DNA of 64,000 bases. Origin: Odiellus spinosus (Eukaryota > Arthropoda > Arachnida > Opiliones > Phalangiidae). The stretch is from NCBI GenBank assembly GCA_963920705.1, contig OY987234.1:1488001-1552000 (forward strand). Reading direction: 5' to 3'. Shown in pieces: positions 12,253-25,561 of this stretch (positions are counted from its first letter, which is position 1; the number at the start of each line of letters is the position of its first letter). A program made the position numbers and the translations under genes. The notes beneath the pieces are model-generated. The model had not been told where the DNA came from. It searched no databases and was given only the letters and a program-made list of their open reading frames with translations.

Positions 12253-14665
12253 TTTGTGGATCTACATTTGGGAAATTGGTGGATCTACACTTGGGAAATT
12301 TGTGGATCTACACTTGGGAAATTTGTGGATCTACACTTGGAACATTTGTGGATCTACACTTGGGAAATTTGTAGATCTACACTTGGGAAATTTGTGGATC
12401 TGCACTTGGAAAATATGTGGATCTGCACTTGGAAAATTTGTGGATCTACACTTGGGAAATTTGTGGATCTACATTTGGGAAATTTGTGGATCTACACCTG
12501 GGAAATTTGTGGATCTACACTTGGGAAATTTGTGGATCTACACTTGGAACATTTGTGGATCTACACTTGGGAAATTTGTGGATCTACACTTGGGAAATTT
12601 GTGGGTCTACACTTGGGAAATTTGGTGATCTACACTTGGGAAATTTGGTGATCTACACTTGGGAAATTTGTGGATCTACACTTGGGAAATTTGTGGATCT
12701 ACACTTGGGAAATTTGTGGATCTACACTTGGGAAATTTGATTATCTGCACTTGGAAAATTTGTGGATGTGCACTTGGGAAATTTGTGGATCTGCACTTGG
12801 GAACTTTGTGGATCTGCACTTGGGAAAATTGTGGATCTGCACTTGGCAAATTTGTGGATCTGCACTTGGGAAATTTGTAGATCTACACTTGGGAAATTTG
12901 TGGATCTACATTTGGGAAATTTGTGGATCTACACTTGGGAAATTTGTGGATCTGCACTTAGGAAATCTGTTGATCTACATTTGGGAAATTTGTGGATCTG
13001 CACTTAGGAAATTTGTTGATCTACATTTGGGAAATTTGTGGATCTACACTTGGGAAATTTGTGGATCTATACTTGGGAAATTTGTGGATCTGCGCTTGGG
13101 AAATTTGTGGATCTGCGCTTGGGAAATTTGTGGATCTACATTTGGGAAATTTGTGGATCTACACTTGGGAAATTTGTGGATCTACACTTGGGAAATTTGT
13201 GGGTCTACACTTGGGAAATTTGTGGATCTACACTTGGGAAATTTGTGGATCTACACTTGGGAAATTTGTGGATCTACACTTGGGAAATTTGGTGATCTAC
13301 ACTTGGGAAATTTGTGGATCTACATTTGGGAAATTTGTGGATCTACACTTGGGAAATTTGTGGATCTACACTTGGGAAATTTGTGGATCTGCACTTGGGA
13401 AATTTTTTGATCTGTACTAGGGAAATTTGTGGATCTGCATTGGAAAATTTGTGGATATACACTTGGGAAATTTGTGGATCTACACTTGGGAAATTTGGTG
13501 ATCTACACTTGGGAAATTTGGTGATCTACACTTGGGAAATTTGTGGATCTACATTTGGAAAATTTGTGGATCTACACTTGGAACATTTGTGGATCTACAC
13601 TTGGGAAATTTGTAGATCTACACTTGGGAAATTTGTGGGTCTACACTTGGGAAATTTGGTGATCTACACTTGGGAAATTTGGTGATCTACACTTGGGAAA
13701 TTTGTGGATCTACACTTGGGAAATTTGTGGATCTACACTTGGGAAATTTGTGGATCTACATTTGGGAAATTTGTGGATCTACACTTGGGAAATTTGTGGA
13801 TCTACACTTGGGAAATATGTGGATCTACACTTGGGAAATTTGTGGATCTACACTTGGGAAATTTGATTATCTGCACTTGGAAAATTTGTGGATGTGCACT
13901 TGGGAAATTTGTGGATCTGCACTTGGGAACTTTGTGGATCTGCATTTGGGAAGATTGTGGATCTGCACTTGGCAAATTTGTGGATCCGCACTTAGGAAAT
14001 TTGTTGATCTACATTTGGGAAATTTGTGGATCTACACTTGGGAAATTTGTGGATCTACACTTGGGAAATTTGTGGATCTGCGCTTGGGAAATTTGTGGAT
14101 CTGCGCTTGGGAAATTTGTGGATCTGCACTTGGGAAATTTGTGGATCTGCACTTGGAAAATTTGTGGATCTACACTTGGGAAATTTGTGGATCTACATAT
14201 GGGAAATTTGTGGATCTACACTTGGGAAATTTGTGGATCTACACTTGGGAAATTTTTGGATCTACACTTGGGAAATTTGTGGATCTACATTTGGGAAATT
14301 TGTGGATCTACACTTGGGAAATTTGTGGATCTACACTTGGGAAATTTGTGGGTCTACACTTGGGAAATTTGTGGATCTACACTTGGGAAATTTGTGGATC
14401 TACACTTGGGAAATTTGTGGATCTACACTTGGGAAATTTGGTGATCTACACTTGGGAAATTTGTGGATCTACATTTGGGAAATTTGTGGATCTACACTTG
14501 GGAAATTTGTGGATCTACACTTGGGAAATTTGTGGATCTGCACTTGGGAAATTTTTTGATCTGTACTAGGGAAATTTGTGGATCTGCATTGGAAAATTTG
14601 TGGATCTACACTTGGGAAATTTGGTGATCTACACTTGGGAAATTTGTGGATCTACATTTGGGAAA
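11724..14665 (+). repeat. Domain D higher-order repeat, copy 1 (2942 bp)
   Basis: It has 128 units, two of them 22 bp. It begins with a TTTGTTGATCTGC unit at 11724 and ends just before the same unit at 14666. It holds L blocks at 11862, 12736 and 13862, units ending GGAACA followed by TGTAGATCT units, a GGATCC-bearing unit at 13982-13987, and E units with the private form CTGTACTAGG near 13410 and 14559. It is a direct tandem partner of 14666-17584. Confidence 0.9.
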
Positions 14666-17584
14666 TTTGTTGATCTGCACTTTGGAAATTTGTGGATCTA
14701 CATTTGGGAAATTTGTGGATCTACACTTGGGAAATTTGTGGATCTGCACTTGGAAAATATGTGGATCTACACTTGTAAAATTTGTGGATCTACACTTGGG
14801 AAATTTGATTATCTGCACTTGGAAAATTTGTGGATGTGCACTTGGGAAATTTGTGGATCTGCACTTGGGAACTTTGTGGATCTGCACTTGGGAAAATTGT
14901 GGATCTGCACTTGGCAAATTTGTGGATCTGCACTTGGGAAATTTGTGGATCTACACTTGGGAAATTTGTGGATCTACATTTGGGAAATTTGTGGATCTAC
15001 ACTTGGGAAATTTGTGGATCTGCACTTAGGAAATTTGTTGATCTACATTTGGGAAATTTGTGGATCTACACTTGGGAAATTTGTGGATCTACACTTGGGA
15101 AATTTGTGGATCTGCGCTTGGGAAATTTGTGGATCTGCACTTGAAAAATTTGTGGATCTGCACTTGGAAAATTTGTGGATCTACACTTGGGAAATTTGTG
15201 GATCTACATTTGGGAAATTGGTGGATCTACACTTGGGAAATTTGTGGATCTACACTTGGGAAATTTGTGGATCTACACTTGGAACATTTGTGGATCTACA
15301 CTTGGGAAATTTGTAGATCTACACTTGGGAAATTTGTGGATCTGCACTTGGAAAATATGTGGATCTGCACTTGGAAAATTTGTGGATCTACACTTGGGAA
15401 ATTTGTGGATCTACATTTGGGAAATTTGTGGATCTACACCTGGGAAATTTGTGGATCTACACTTGGGAAATTTGTGGATCTACACTTGGAACATTTGTGG
15501 ATCTACACTTGGGAAATTTGTGGATCTACACTTGGGAAATTTGTGGGTCTACACTTGGGAAATTTGGTGATCTACACTTGGGAAATTTGGTGATCTACAC
15601 TTGGGAAATTTGTGGATCTACACTTGGGAAATTTGTGGATCTACACTTGGGAAATTTGTGGATCTACACTTGGGAAATTTGATTATCTGCACTTGGAAAA
15701 TTTGTGGATGTGCACTTGGGAAATTTGTGGATCTGCACTTGGGAACTTTGTGGATCTGCACTTGGGAAAATTGTGGATCTGCACTTGGCAAATTTGTGGA
15801 TCTGCACTTGGGAAATTTGTAGATCTACACTTGGGAAATTTGTGGATCTACATTTGGGAAATTTGTGGATCTACACTTGGGAAATTTGTGGATCTGCACT
15901 TAGGAAATCTGTTGATCTACATTTGGGAAGTTTGTGGATCTGCACTTAGGAAATTTGTTGATCTACATTTGGGAAATTTGTGGATCTACACTTGGGAAAT
16001 TTGTGGATCTATACTTGGGAAATTTGTGGATCTGCGCTTGGGAAATTTGTGGATCTGCGCTTGGGAAATTTGTGGATCTACATTTGGGAAATTTGTGGAT
16101 CTACACTTGGGAAATTTGTGGATCTACACTTGGGAAATTTGTGGGTCTACACTTGGGAAATTTGTGGATCTACACTTGGGAAATTTGTGGATCTACACTT
16201 GGGAAATTTGTGGATCTACACTTGGGAAATTTGTGGATCTACATTTGGGAAATTTGTGGATCTACACTTGGGAAATTTGTGGATCTACACTTGGGAAATT
16301 TGTGGATCTGCACTTGGGAAATTTTTTGATCTGTACTAGGGAAATTTGTGGATCTGCATTGGAAAATTTGTGGATATACACTTGGGAAATTTGTGGATCT
16401 ACACTTGGGAAATTTGGTGATCTACACTTGGGAAATTTGGTGATCTACACTTGGGAAATTTGTGGATCTACATTTGGAAAATTTGTGGATCTACACTTGG
16501 AACATTTGTGGATCTACAATTGGGAAATTTGTAGATCTACACTTTTGAAATTTGTGGGTCTACACTTGGGAAATTTGGTGATCTACACTTGGGAAATTTG
16601 GTGATCTACACTTGGGAAATTTGTGGATCTACACTTGGGAAATTTGTGGATCTACACTTGGGAAATTTGTGGATCTACATTTGGGAAATTTGTGGATCTA
16701 CACTTGGGAAATTTGTGGATCTACACTTGGGAAATATGTGGATCTACACTTGGGAAATTTGTGGATCTACACTTGGGAAATTTGATTATCTGCACTTGGA
16801 AAATTTGTGGATGTGCACTTGGGAAATTTGTGGATCTGCACTTGGGAACTTTGTGGATCTGCATTTGGGAAGATTGTGGATCTGCACTTGGCAAATTTGT
16901 GGATCCGCACTTAGGAAATTTGTTGATCTACATTTGGGAAATTTGTGGATCTACACTTGGGAAATTTGTGGATCTACACTTGGGAAATTTGTGGATCTGC
17001 GCTTGGGAAATTTGTGGATCTGCGCTTGGGAAATTTGTGGATCTGCACTTGGGAAATTTGTGGATCTGCACTTGGAAAATTTGTGGATCTACACTTGGGA
17101 AATTTGTGGATCTACATATGGGAAATTTGTGGATCTACACTTGGGAAATTTGTGGATCTACACTTGGGAAATTTTTGGATCTACACTTGGGAAATTTGTG
17201 GATCTACATTTGGGAAATTTGTGGATCTACACTTGGGAAATTTGTGGATCTACACTTGGGAAATTTGTGGGTCTACACTTGGGAAATTTGTGGATCTACA
17301 CTTGGGAAATTTGTGGATCTACACTTGGGAAATTTGTGGATCTACACTTGGGAAATTTGGTGATCTACACTTGGGAAATTTGTGGATCTACATTTGGGAA
17401 ATTTGTGGATCTACACTTGGGAAATTTGTGGATCTACACTTGGGAAATTTGTGGATCTGCACTTGGGAAATTTTTTGATCTGTACTAGGGAAATTTGTGG
17501 ATCTGCATTGGAAAATTTGTGGATCTACACTTGGGAAATTTGGTGATCTACACTTGGGAAATTTGTGGATCTACATTTGGAAAA
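14666..17584 (+). repeat. Domain D higher-order repeat, copy 2 (2919 bp)
   Basis: Almost identical to copy 1. By eye I found only A12988 to G15930, C13600 to A16519, GG at 13626-13627 to TT at 16545-16546, and loss of one TTTGGTGATC unit (13288-13310 in copy 1). L blocks are at 14804, 15678 and 16781. The boundary with copy 1 shows no foreign or filler sequence. Confidence 0.9.
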
Positions 17585-19101
17585 TTTGTGGATCTACACT
17601 TGGAACATTTGTGGATCTACACTTGGGAAATTTGTAGATCTACACTTGGGAAATTTGTGGGTCTACACTTGGGAAATTTGGTGATCTAAACTTGGGAAAT
17701 TTGGTGATCTACACTTGGGAAATTTGTGGATCTACACTTGGGAAAGTTGTGGATCTACACTTGGGAAATTTGTGGATCTACATTTGGGAAATTTGTGGAT
17801 CTACACTTGGGAAATTTGTGGATCTACACTTGGGAAATATGTGGATCTACACTTGGGAAATTTGTGGATCTACACTTGGGAAATTTGATTATCTGCACTT
17901 GGAAAATTTGTGGATGTGCACTTGGGAAATTTGTGGATCTGCACTTGGGAACTTTGTGGATCTGCACTTGGGAAAATTGTGGATCTGCACTTGGCAAATT
18001 TGTGGATCTGCACTTGGGAAATTTGTAGATCTACACTTTGGAAATTTGTGGATCTACATTTGGGAAATTTGTGGATCTACACTTGGGAAATTTGTGGATC
18101 TGCACTTAGGAAATCTGTTGATCTACATTTGGGAAATTTGTGGATCTGCACTTAGGAAATTTGTTGATCTACATTTGGGAAATTTGTGGATCTACACTTG
18201 GGAAATTTGTGGATCTACACTTGTGAAATTTGTGGATCTGCGCTTGGGAAATTTGTGGATCTGCGCTTGGGAAATTTGTGGATCTGCACTTGGGAAATTT
18301 GTGGATCTGCACTTGGAAAATTTGTGGATCTACACTTGGGAAATTTGTGGATCTACATTTGGGAAATTTGTGGATCTACACTTGGGAAATTTGTGGATCT
18401 ACACTTGGGAAATTTTTGGATCTACACTTGGGAAATTTGTGGATCTACATTTGGGAAAATTGTGGATCTACACTTGGGAAATTTGTGGATCTACACTTGG
18501 GAAATTTGTGGGTCTACACTTGGGAAATTTGTGGATCTACACTTGGGAAATTTGTGGATCTACACTTGGGAAATTTGTGGATCTACACTTGGGAAATTTG
18601 GTGATCTACACTTGGGAAATTTGTGGATCTACATTTGGGAAATTTGTGGATCTACACTTGGGAAATTTGTGGATCTACACTTGGGAAATTTGTGGATCTG
18701 CACTTGGGAAATTTTTTGATCTGTACTAGGGAAATTTGTGGATCTGCATTGGAAAATTTGTGGATCTACACTTGGGAAATTTGTGGATCTACACTTGTAA
18801 AATTTGGTGATCTACACTTGGGAAATTTGTGGATCTACATTTGGTAAATTTGTGGATCTACACTTGAGAAATTTGTGGATCTGCACTTGGGAAATATGTG
18901 GATCTACACTTGGGAAATATGTGGATCTACACTTGGGAAATTTGTGGATCTACACTTGGGAAATTTGATTATCTGCATTTGGAAAATTTGTGGATGTGCA
19001 CTTGGGAAATTTGTGGATCTGCACTTGGGAACTTTGTGGATCTGCACTTGGGAAAATTGTGGATCTGCACTTGGGAAATTTGTGGATCTGCACTTGGGAA
19101 A
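17585..19101 (+). repeat. Partial third domain D copy and transition
   Basis: From 17533 the sequence follows 16430 onward at an 1103-bp offset, then gains several units. It carries L blocks at 17884 and 18964, an E unit of the CTGTACTAGG form near 18719 and a GCATTGG unit near 18741. Private changes include GGGAAAGTTG near 17742, CACTTGTGAAA near 18220 and GGGAAAATTG near 18463. It is older or less conserved than the D copies to its left. Confidence 0.75.
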
Positions 19102-20180
19102 TTTGTGGATCTACACTTGGGAAATCTGTGGATCTACACTTGGGAAATTTGTGGATCTACACTTGGAATATTTGTGGATCTACACTTGGGAAATTTGTGG
19201 ATCTACATTTGGGAAATTTGTGGATCTACACTTGGGAAATTTGTGGATCTACACTTGGGAAATTTGTGGATCTACACTTGGGAAATTTGTGGATCTGCAC
19301 TTGGAAAATTTGTGGATCTGCACTTGGAAAATTTGTGGATCTACACTTGGGAAATTTGTGGATCTACATTTGGGAAATTTGTGGATCTACACTTGGGAAA
19401 TTTGTGGATCTACACTTGGGAAATTTGTGGATCTACACTTGGAACATTTGTGGATCTACACTTGGGAATTTGTGGATCTACACTTGGGAATTTGTAGATC
19501 TACACTTGGGAAATTTGTGGGTCTACACTTGGGAAATTTGTGGATCTACACTTGGGAAATTTGTGGATCTACATTTGGGAAATTTGTGGATCTACACTTG
19601 GGAAATTTGTGGATCTACACTTGGGAAATTTGTGGATCTACATTTGGGAAATTTGTGGATCTACACTTGGGAAATTTGTGGATCTACACTTGGGAAATAT
19701 GTGGATCTACACTTTTGAAATTTGTGGATCTACACTTGGGAAATTTGATTATCTGCACTTGGAAAATTTGAGGATGTGCACTTGGGAAATTTGTGGATCT
19801 GCACTTGGGAACTTTGTGGATCTGCACTTGGGAAAATTGTGGATCTGCACTTGGGAAAATTGTGGATCTGCACTTGGGAAATTTGTGGATCTACACTTGG
19901 GAAATTTGTGGATCTACATTTGGGAAATTTGTGGATCTACACTTGGGAAATTTGTGGATCTGCACTTGGGAAATTTGTTGATCTGCACTTGGGAAATTTG
20001 TGGATCTACATTTGGGAAATTTGTGGATCTACACTTGGGAAATGTGTGGATCTGCACTTGGGAAATATGTGGATCTGCACTTGGGAATTTTGTGGATCTG
20101 CACTTGGGAAAATTGTGGATCTGCACTTGGCAAATTTGTGGATCTGCACTTGGGAAATTTGTGGATCTACACTTGGGAAA
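19102..20180 (+). repeat. 1079-bp repeat, copy 1
   Basis: Forty-seven units, of which two adjacent ones (19447-19468 and 19469-19490) are 22 bp with GGGAATTTG at the junction. It includes a TCTGTGG unit at 19125, a GGAATATTTG junction and an L block at 19744 with TTTGAGGATG. It has one visible difference from copy 2: CACTTTTGAAA near 19711 against CACTTGGGAAA. Confidence 0.88.
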
Positions 20181-21259
20181 TTTGTGGATCTACACTTGGG
20201 AAATCTGTGGATCTACACTTGGGAAATTTGTGGATCTACACTTGGAATATTTGTGGATCTACACTTGGGAAATTTGTGGATCTACATTTGGGAAATTTGT
20301 GGATCTACACTTGGGAAATTTGTGGATCTACACTTGGGAAATTTGTGGATCTACACTTGGGAAATTTGTGGATCTGCACTTGGAAAATTTGTGGATCTGC
20401 ACTTGGAAAATTTGTGGATCTACACTTGGGAAATTTGTGGATCTACATTTGGGAAATTTGTGGATCTACACTTGGGAAATTTGTGGATCTACACTTGGGA
20501 AATTTGTGGATCTACACTTGGAACATTTGTGGATCTACACTTGGGAATTTGTGGATCTACACTTGGGAATTTGTAGATCTACACTTGGGAAATTTGTGGG
20601 TCTACACTTGGGAAATTTGTGGATCTACACTTGGGAAATTTGTGGATCTACATTTGGGAAATTTGTGGATCTACACTTGGGAAATTTGTGGATCTACACT
20701 TGGGAAATTTGTGGATCTACATTTGGGAAATTTGTGGATCTACACTTGGGAAATTTGTGGATCTACACTTGGGAAATATGTGGATCTACACTTGGGAAAT
20801 TTGTGGATCTACACTTGGGAAATTTGATTATCTGCACTTGGAAAATTTGAGGATGTGCACTTGGGAAATTTGTGGATCTGCACTTGGGAACTTTGTGGAT
20901 CTGCACTTGGGAAAATTGTGGATCTGCACTTGGGAAAATTGTGGATCTGCACTTGGGAAATTTGTGGATCTACACTTGGGAAATTTGTGGATCTACATTT
21001 GGGAAATTTGTGGATCTACACTTGGGAAATTTGTGGATCTGCACTTGGGAAATTTGTTGATCTGCACTTGGGAAATTTGTGGATCTACATTTGGGAAATT
21101 TGTGGATCTACACTTGGGAAATGTGTGGATCTGCACTTGGGAAATATGTGGATCTGCACTTGGGAATTTTGTGGATCTGCACTTGGGAAAATTGTGGATC
21201 TGCACTTGGCAAATTTGTGGATCTGCACTTGGGAAATTTGTGGATCTACACTTGGGAAA
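20181..21259 (+). repeat. 1079-bp repeat, copy 2
   Basis: Direct tandem partner of 19102-20180, with the same pair of 22-bp units at 20526-20547 and 20548-20569 and the L block at 20823. Divergence begins one unit beyond the copy, where TACAT replaces TACAC. A GGGAATTTTG unit and a GAAATGTGTGG junction mark the region near 21121-21170 in this copy and near 20042-20091 in copy 1. Confidence 0.88.
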
Positions 21260-22064
21260 TTTGTGGATCTACATTTGGGAAATTTGTGGATCTACACTTG
21301 GGAAATTTGTGGATCTGCACTTAGGAAATTTGTTGATCTACATTTGGGAAATATGTGGATCTACACTTGGGAAATTTGTGGATCTACACTTGGGAAATTT
21401 GTGGATCTGCGCTTGGGAAATTTGTGGATCTGCACTTGGGAAATTTGTGGATCTGCACTTGGAAAATTTGTGGATCTACACTTGGGAAATTTGTGGATCT
21501 ACACTTGGGAAATTTGGTGATCTACACTTGCAAAATTTGTGGATCTACATTTGCTAAATTTGTGGATCTGCACTTGGAAAATTTGTGGATGTGCACTTGG
21601 GAAATTTGTGGATCTGCACTTGGGAACTTTGTGGATCTGCACTTGGGAAAATTGTGGATCTGCACTTTTCAAATTTGTGGATCTGCACTTGGGAAATTTG
21701 TGGATCTACACTTGGGAAATTTGTGGATCTACATTTGGGAAATTTGTGGATCTACACTTGGGATATTTGTGGATCTACACTTGGGAAATTTGAGGGTCTA
21801 CACTTGGGAAATTTGTGGATCTACACTTGGGAAATTTGTGGATCTACACTTGGGAAATTTGTGGATCTGCACTTGGGAAATTTGTGGATCTACACTTGGG
21901 AAATTTGTGGATCTACATTTGGAAAATTTGTGGATCTACACTTGGGAAATTTGTGGATCTACACTTGGGAAATTTGTGGATCTGCACTTGGGAAATTTTT
22001 GGATCTGCACTTGGAAAATTTGTGGATCTGCACTTGGAAAATTTGTGGATCTACACTTGGGAAA

Positions 22065-22088
22065 TTTGTGGATCTACATTTTTGGAAA
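22065..22088 (+). repeat. Unique 24-bp unit
   Basis: The unit reads TACATTTTTGGAAA where the usual form is TACATTTGGGAAA, a net gain of one base. It is the only longer-than-consensus unit I found among about 2785 and it partly offsets the general loss of phase. Confidence 0.85.
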
Positions 22089-22162
22089 TTTGTGGATCTA
22101 CACTTTTGAAATTTGTGGATCTACACTTGGGAAATTTGTGGATCTACACTTGGAACATTTGT

Positions 22163-22168
22163 GGATCC
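22163..22168. other. BamHI site inside a perfect 12-bp palindrome
   Basis: A single T to C change turns the usual TGTGGATCTACA into TGTGGATCCACA, a perfect palindrome containing GGATCC. I found only three other GGATCC sites, at 13982-13987, 16901-16906 and 42459-42464. Confidence 0.85.
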
Positions 22169-22479
22169 ACACTTGGGAAATTTGTAGATCTACACTTGGG
22201 AAATTTGTGGGTGTACACTTGGGAAATTTGTGGATCTACACTTGGGAAATTTGTGGATCTACACTTGGGAAATTTGGTGATCTACACTTGGGAAATTTGG
22301 TGATCTACACTTGGGAAATTTGTGGATCTACATTTGGGAAATTTGTGGATCTACACTTGGGAAATTTGAGGATCTACACTTGGGAAATTTGTGGATCTAC
22401 ATTTGGGAAATTTGTTGATCTACACTTGGGAAATTTGTGGATCTACACTTGGGAAAAATGTGAATCTACACTTGGGAAA

Positions 22480-23399
22480 TTTGTGGATCTACACTTGGGA
22501 AATTTGATTATCTGCACTTGGAAAATTTGAGGATGTGCACTTGGGAAATTTGTGGATCTGCACTTGGGAACTTTATGGATCTGCACTTGGGAAAATTGTG
22601 GATCTGCACTTGGCAAATTTGTGGATCTACACTTGGGAAATTTGTGGATCTACATTTGGGAAATTTGTGGATCTACACTTGGGAAATTTGTGGATCTGCA
22701 CTTGGGAAATTTGTTGATCTGCACTTGGGAAATTTGTGGATCTACATTTGGGAAATTTGTGGATCTACACTTGGGAAATTTGTGGATCTGCACTTGGGAA
22801 ATATGTGGATCTACACTTGGGTAATTTGATTATCTGCACTTGGAAAATTTGATTATCTGCACTTGGAAAATTTGTGGATGTGCACTTGGGAAATTTGTGG
22901 ATCTGCACTTGGGAACTTTGTGGATCTGCACTTGGGAAAATTGTGGATCTGCACTTGGCAAATTTGTGGATCTGCACTTGGGAAATTTGTGGATCTACAC
23001 TTGGGAAATTTGTGGATCTACATTTGGGAAATTTGTGGATCTACACTTGGGAAATTTGTGGATCTGCACTTAGGAAATTTGTTGATCTACATTTGGGAAA
23101 TTTGTGGATCTACACTTGGGAAATTTGTGGATCTACACTTGGGAAATTTGTGGATCTGCGCTTGGGAAATTTGTGTATCTGCACTTGGAAAATTTGTGGA
23201 TCTGCACTTGGAAAATTTGTGGATCTACACTTGGGAAATTTGATTATCTGCACTTGGAAAATTTGAGGATGTGGACTTGGGAAATTTGTGGATCTGCACT
23301 TGGGAACTTTATGGATCTGCACTTGGGAAATTTGTGGATCTGCGCTTGGGAAATTTGTGGATCTGCACTTGGAAAATTTGTGGATCTGCACTTGGAAAA
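22480..23399 (+). repeat. 920-bp (40-unit) repeat, copy 1
   Basis: It holds an L block at 22503 and two successive GATTATC lead units at 22825 and 22848, so part of an L block is doubled. Another L lead unit at 23239 is followed by the rare GAGGATGTGGAC form. Copy 2 starts directly at 23400. Confidence 0.85.
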
Positions 23400-24203
23400 T
23401 TTGTGGATCTACACTTGGGAAATTTGATTATCTGCACTTGGAAAATTTGAGGATGTGCACTTGGGAAATTTATGGATCTGCACTTGGGAACTTTATGGAT
23501 CTGCACTTGGGAAAATTGTGGATCTGCACTTGGGAAATTTGTGGATCTACACTTGGGAAATTTGTGGATCTACATTTGGGAAATTTGTGGATCTACACTT
23601 GGGAAATTTGTGGATCTGCACTTGGGAAATTTGTTGATCTGCACTTGGGAAATTTGTGGATCTACATTTGGGAAATTTGTGGATCTACACTTGGGAAATT
23701 TGTGGATCTGCACTTGGGAAATATGTGGATCTACACTTGGGAAATTTGATTATCTGCACTTGGAAAATTTGATTATCTGCACTTGGAAAATTTGTGGATG
23801 TGCACTTGGGAAATTTGTGGATCTGCACTTGGGAACTTTGTGGATCTGCACTTGGGAAAATTGTGGATCTGCACTTGGCAAATTTGTGGATCTGCACTTG
23901 GGAAATTTGTGGATCTACACTTGGGAAATTTGTGGATCTACATTTGGGAAATTTGTGGATCTACACTTGGGAAATTTGTGGATCTGCACTTAGGAAATTT
24001 GTTGATCTACATTTGGGAAATTTGTGGATCTACACTTGGGAAATTTGTGGATCTACACTTGGGAAATTTGTGGATCTGCGCTTGGGAAATTTGTGGATCT
24101 GCACTTGGAAAATTTGTGGATCTGCACTTGGAAAATTTGTGGATCTACACTTGGGAAATTTGATTATCTGCACTTGGAAAATTTGAGGATGTGGACTTGG
24201 GAA
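23400..24203 (+). repeat. 920-bp repeat, copy 2 (truncated at its right end)
   Basis: It matches 22480-23283 at 920 bp, with L leads at 23423, 23745, 23768 and 24159. At 24182 the GAGGATGTGGAC unit ends GGGAAC here and GGGAAA in copy 1, and the copies part company after it. Confidence 0.82.
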
Positions 24204-24480
24204 CTTTGTGGATCTGCACTTGGGAAAATTGTGGATCTGCACTTTCCAAATTTGTGGATCTGCACTTGGGAAATTTGTGGATCTACACTTGGGAAATTTG
24301 TGGATCTACATTTGGGAAATTTGTGGATCTACACTTGGGAAATTTGTGGATCTGCACTTGGGAAATTTGTGGATCTACATTTGGGAAATTTGTGGATCTA
24401 CACTTGGGAAATTTGTGGATCTGCACTTGGGAAATATGTGGATCTACACTTGGGAAATTTGTGGATCTACATTTGGGAAA
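24159..24480 (+). repeat. 322-bp (14-unit) repeat, copy 1
   Basis: It begins with an L lead unit and contains a private TGCACTTTCCAAA unit near 24228-24250. The next 184 bp repeat it at a 322-bp offset. Confidence 0.82.
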
Positions 24481-24664
24481 TTTGATTATCTGCACTTGGA
24501 AAATTTGAGGATGTGGACTTGGGAACTTTGTGGATCTGCACTTGGGAAAATTGTGGATCTGCACTTTCCAAATTTGTGGATCTGCACTTGGGAAATTTGT
24601 GGATCTACACTTGGGAAATTTGTGGATCTACATTTGGGAAATTTGTGGATCTACACTTGGGAAA
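24481..24664 (+). repeat. 322-bp repeat, partial copy 2 (8 units)
   Basis: The L lead unit at 24481 and the TGCACTTTCCAAA unit near 24550-24572 repeat those of copy 1. Agreement stops at the unit starting 24665, which is TACAC where copy 1 has TGCAC. About 138 bp of ordinary units follow before the 759-bp repeats. Confidence 0.8.
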
Positions 24665-24802
24665 TTTGTGGATCTACACTTGGGAAATTTGTGGATCTGC
24701 ACTTGGGAAATTTGTTGATCTGCACTTGGGAAATTTGTGGATCTACATTTGGGAAATTTGTGGATCTACACTTGGGAAATTTGTGGATCTGCACTTGGGA
24801 AA

Positions 24803-25561
24803 TATGTGGATCTACACTTGGGAAATTTGTGGATCTACACTTGGGAAATTTGATTATCTGCACTTGGAAAATTTGTGGATGTGCACTTGGGAAATTTGTG
24901 GATCTGCACTTGGGAACTTTGTGGATCTGCACTTGGGAAAATTATGGATCTGCACTTGGCAAATTTGTGGATCTGCACTTGGGAAATTTGTGGATCTACA
25001 TTTGGGAAATTTGTGGATCTACACTTGGGAAACTTGTGGATCTGCACTTAGGAAATTTGTTGATCTACATTTGGGAAATTTGTGGATCTACACTTGGGAA
25101 ATTTGTGGATCTACACTTGGGAAATTTGTGGATCTGCACTTGGAAAATTTGTGCATCTGCACTTGGAAAATTTGTGGATCTACACTTGGGAAATTTGTGG
25201 ATCTACATTTGGGAAATTTGTGGATCTACACTTGGGAAATTTGTGGATCTACACTTGGGAAATTTGTGGATCTACACTTGGAACATTTGTGGATCTACAC
25301 TTGGGAAATTTGTAGATCTACACTTGGGAAATTTGTGGGTCTACACTTGGGAAATTTGTGGATCTACACTTGGGAAATTTGTGGATCTACACTTGGGAAA
25401 TTTGGTGATCTACACTTGGGAAATTTGGTGATCTACACTTGGGAAATTTGTGGATCTACATTTGGGAAATTTGTGGATCTACACTTGGGAAATTTGTGGA
25501 TCTACATTTGGGAAATTTGTGGATCTACACTTGGGAAATTTGTGGATCTACACTTGGGAAA
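24803..25561 (+). repeat. 759-bp (33-unit) repeat, copy 1
   Basis: It begins with a TATGTGG unit at 24803 and has its L block at 24849 with the variant junction AAAATTATGG. Later it carries the GGAACA and TGTAGATCT pair and two TTTGGTGATC units. The next copy follows directly. Confidence 0.85.

Larger units (their letters stand above)
21260..22479 (+). repeat. Low-order stretch with the only 24-bp unit
   Basis: About 53 units without a close tandem partner. An L block near 21565 has lost its GATTATC lead unit and includes a TGCACTTTTCAAA unit. Units with GGGATATTTG and TTTGAGGGTC appear near 21761-21797; that pair recurs at 52026, 53678, 59783, 61309 and 62868. A GGATCC site lies at 22163-22168. 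Confidence 0.75.
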
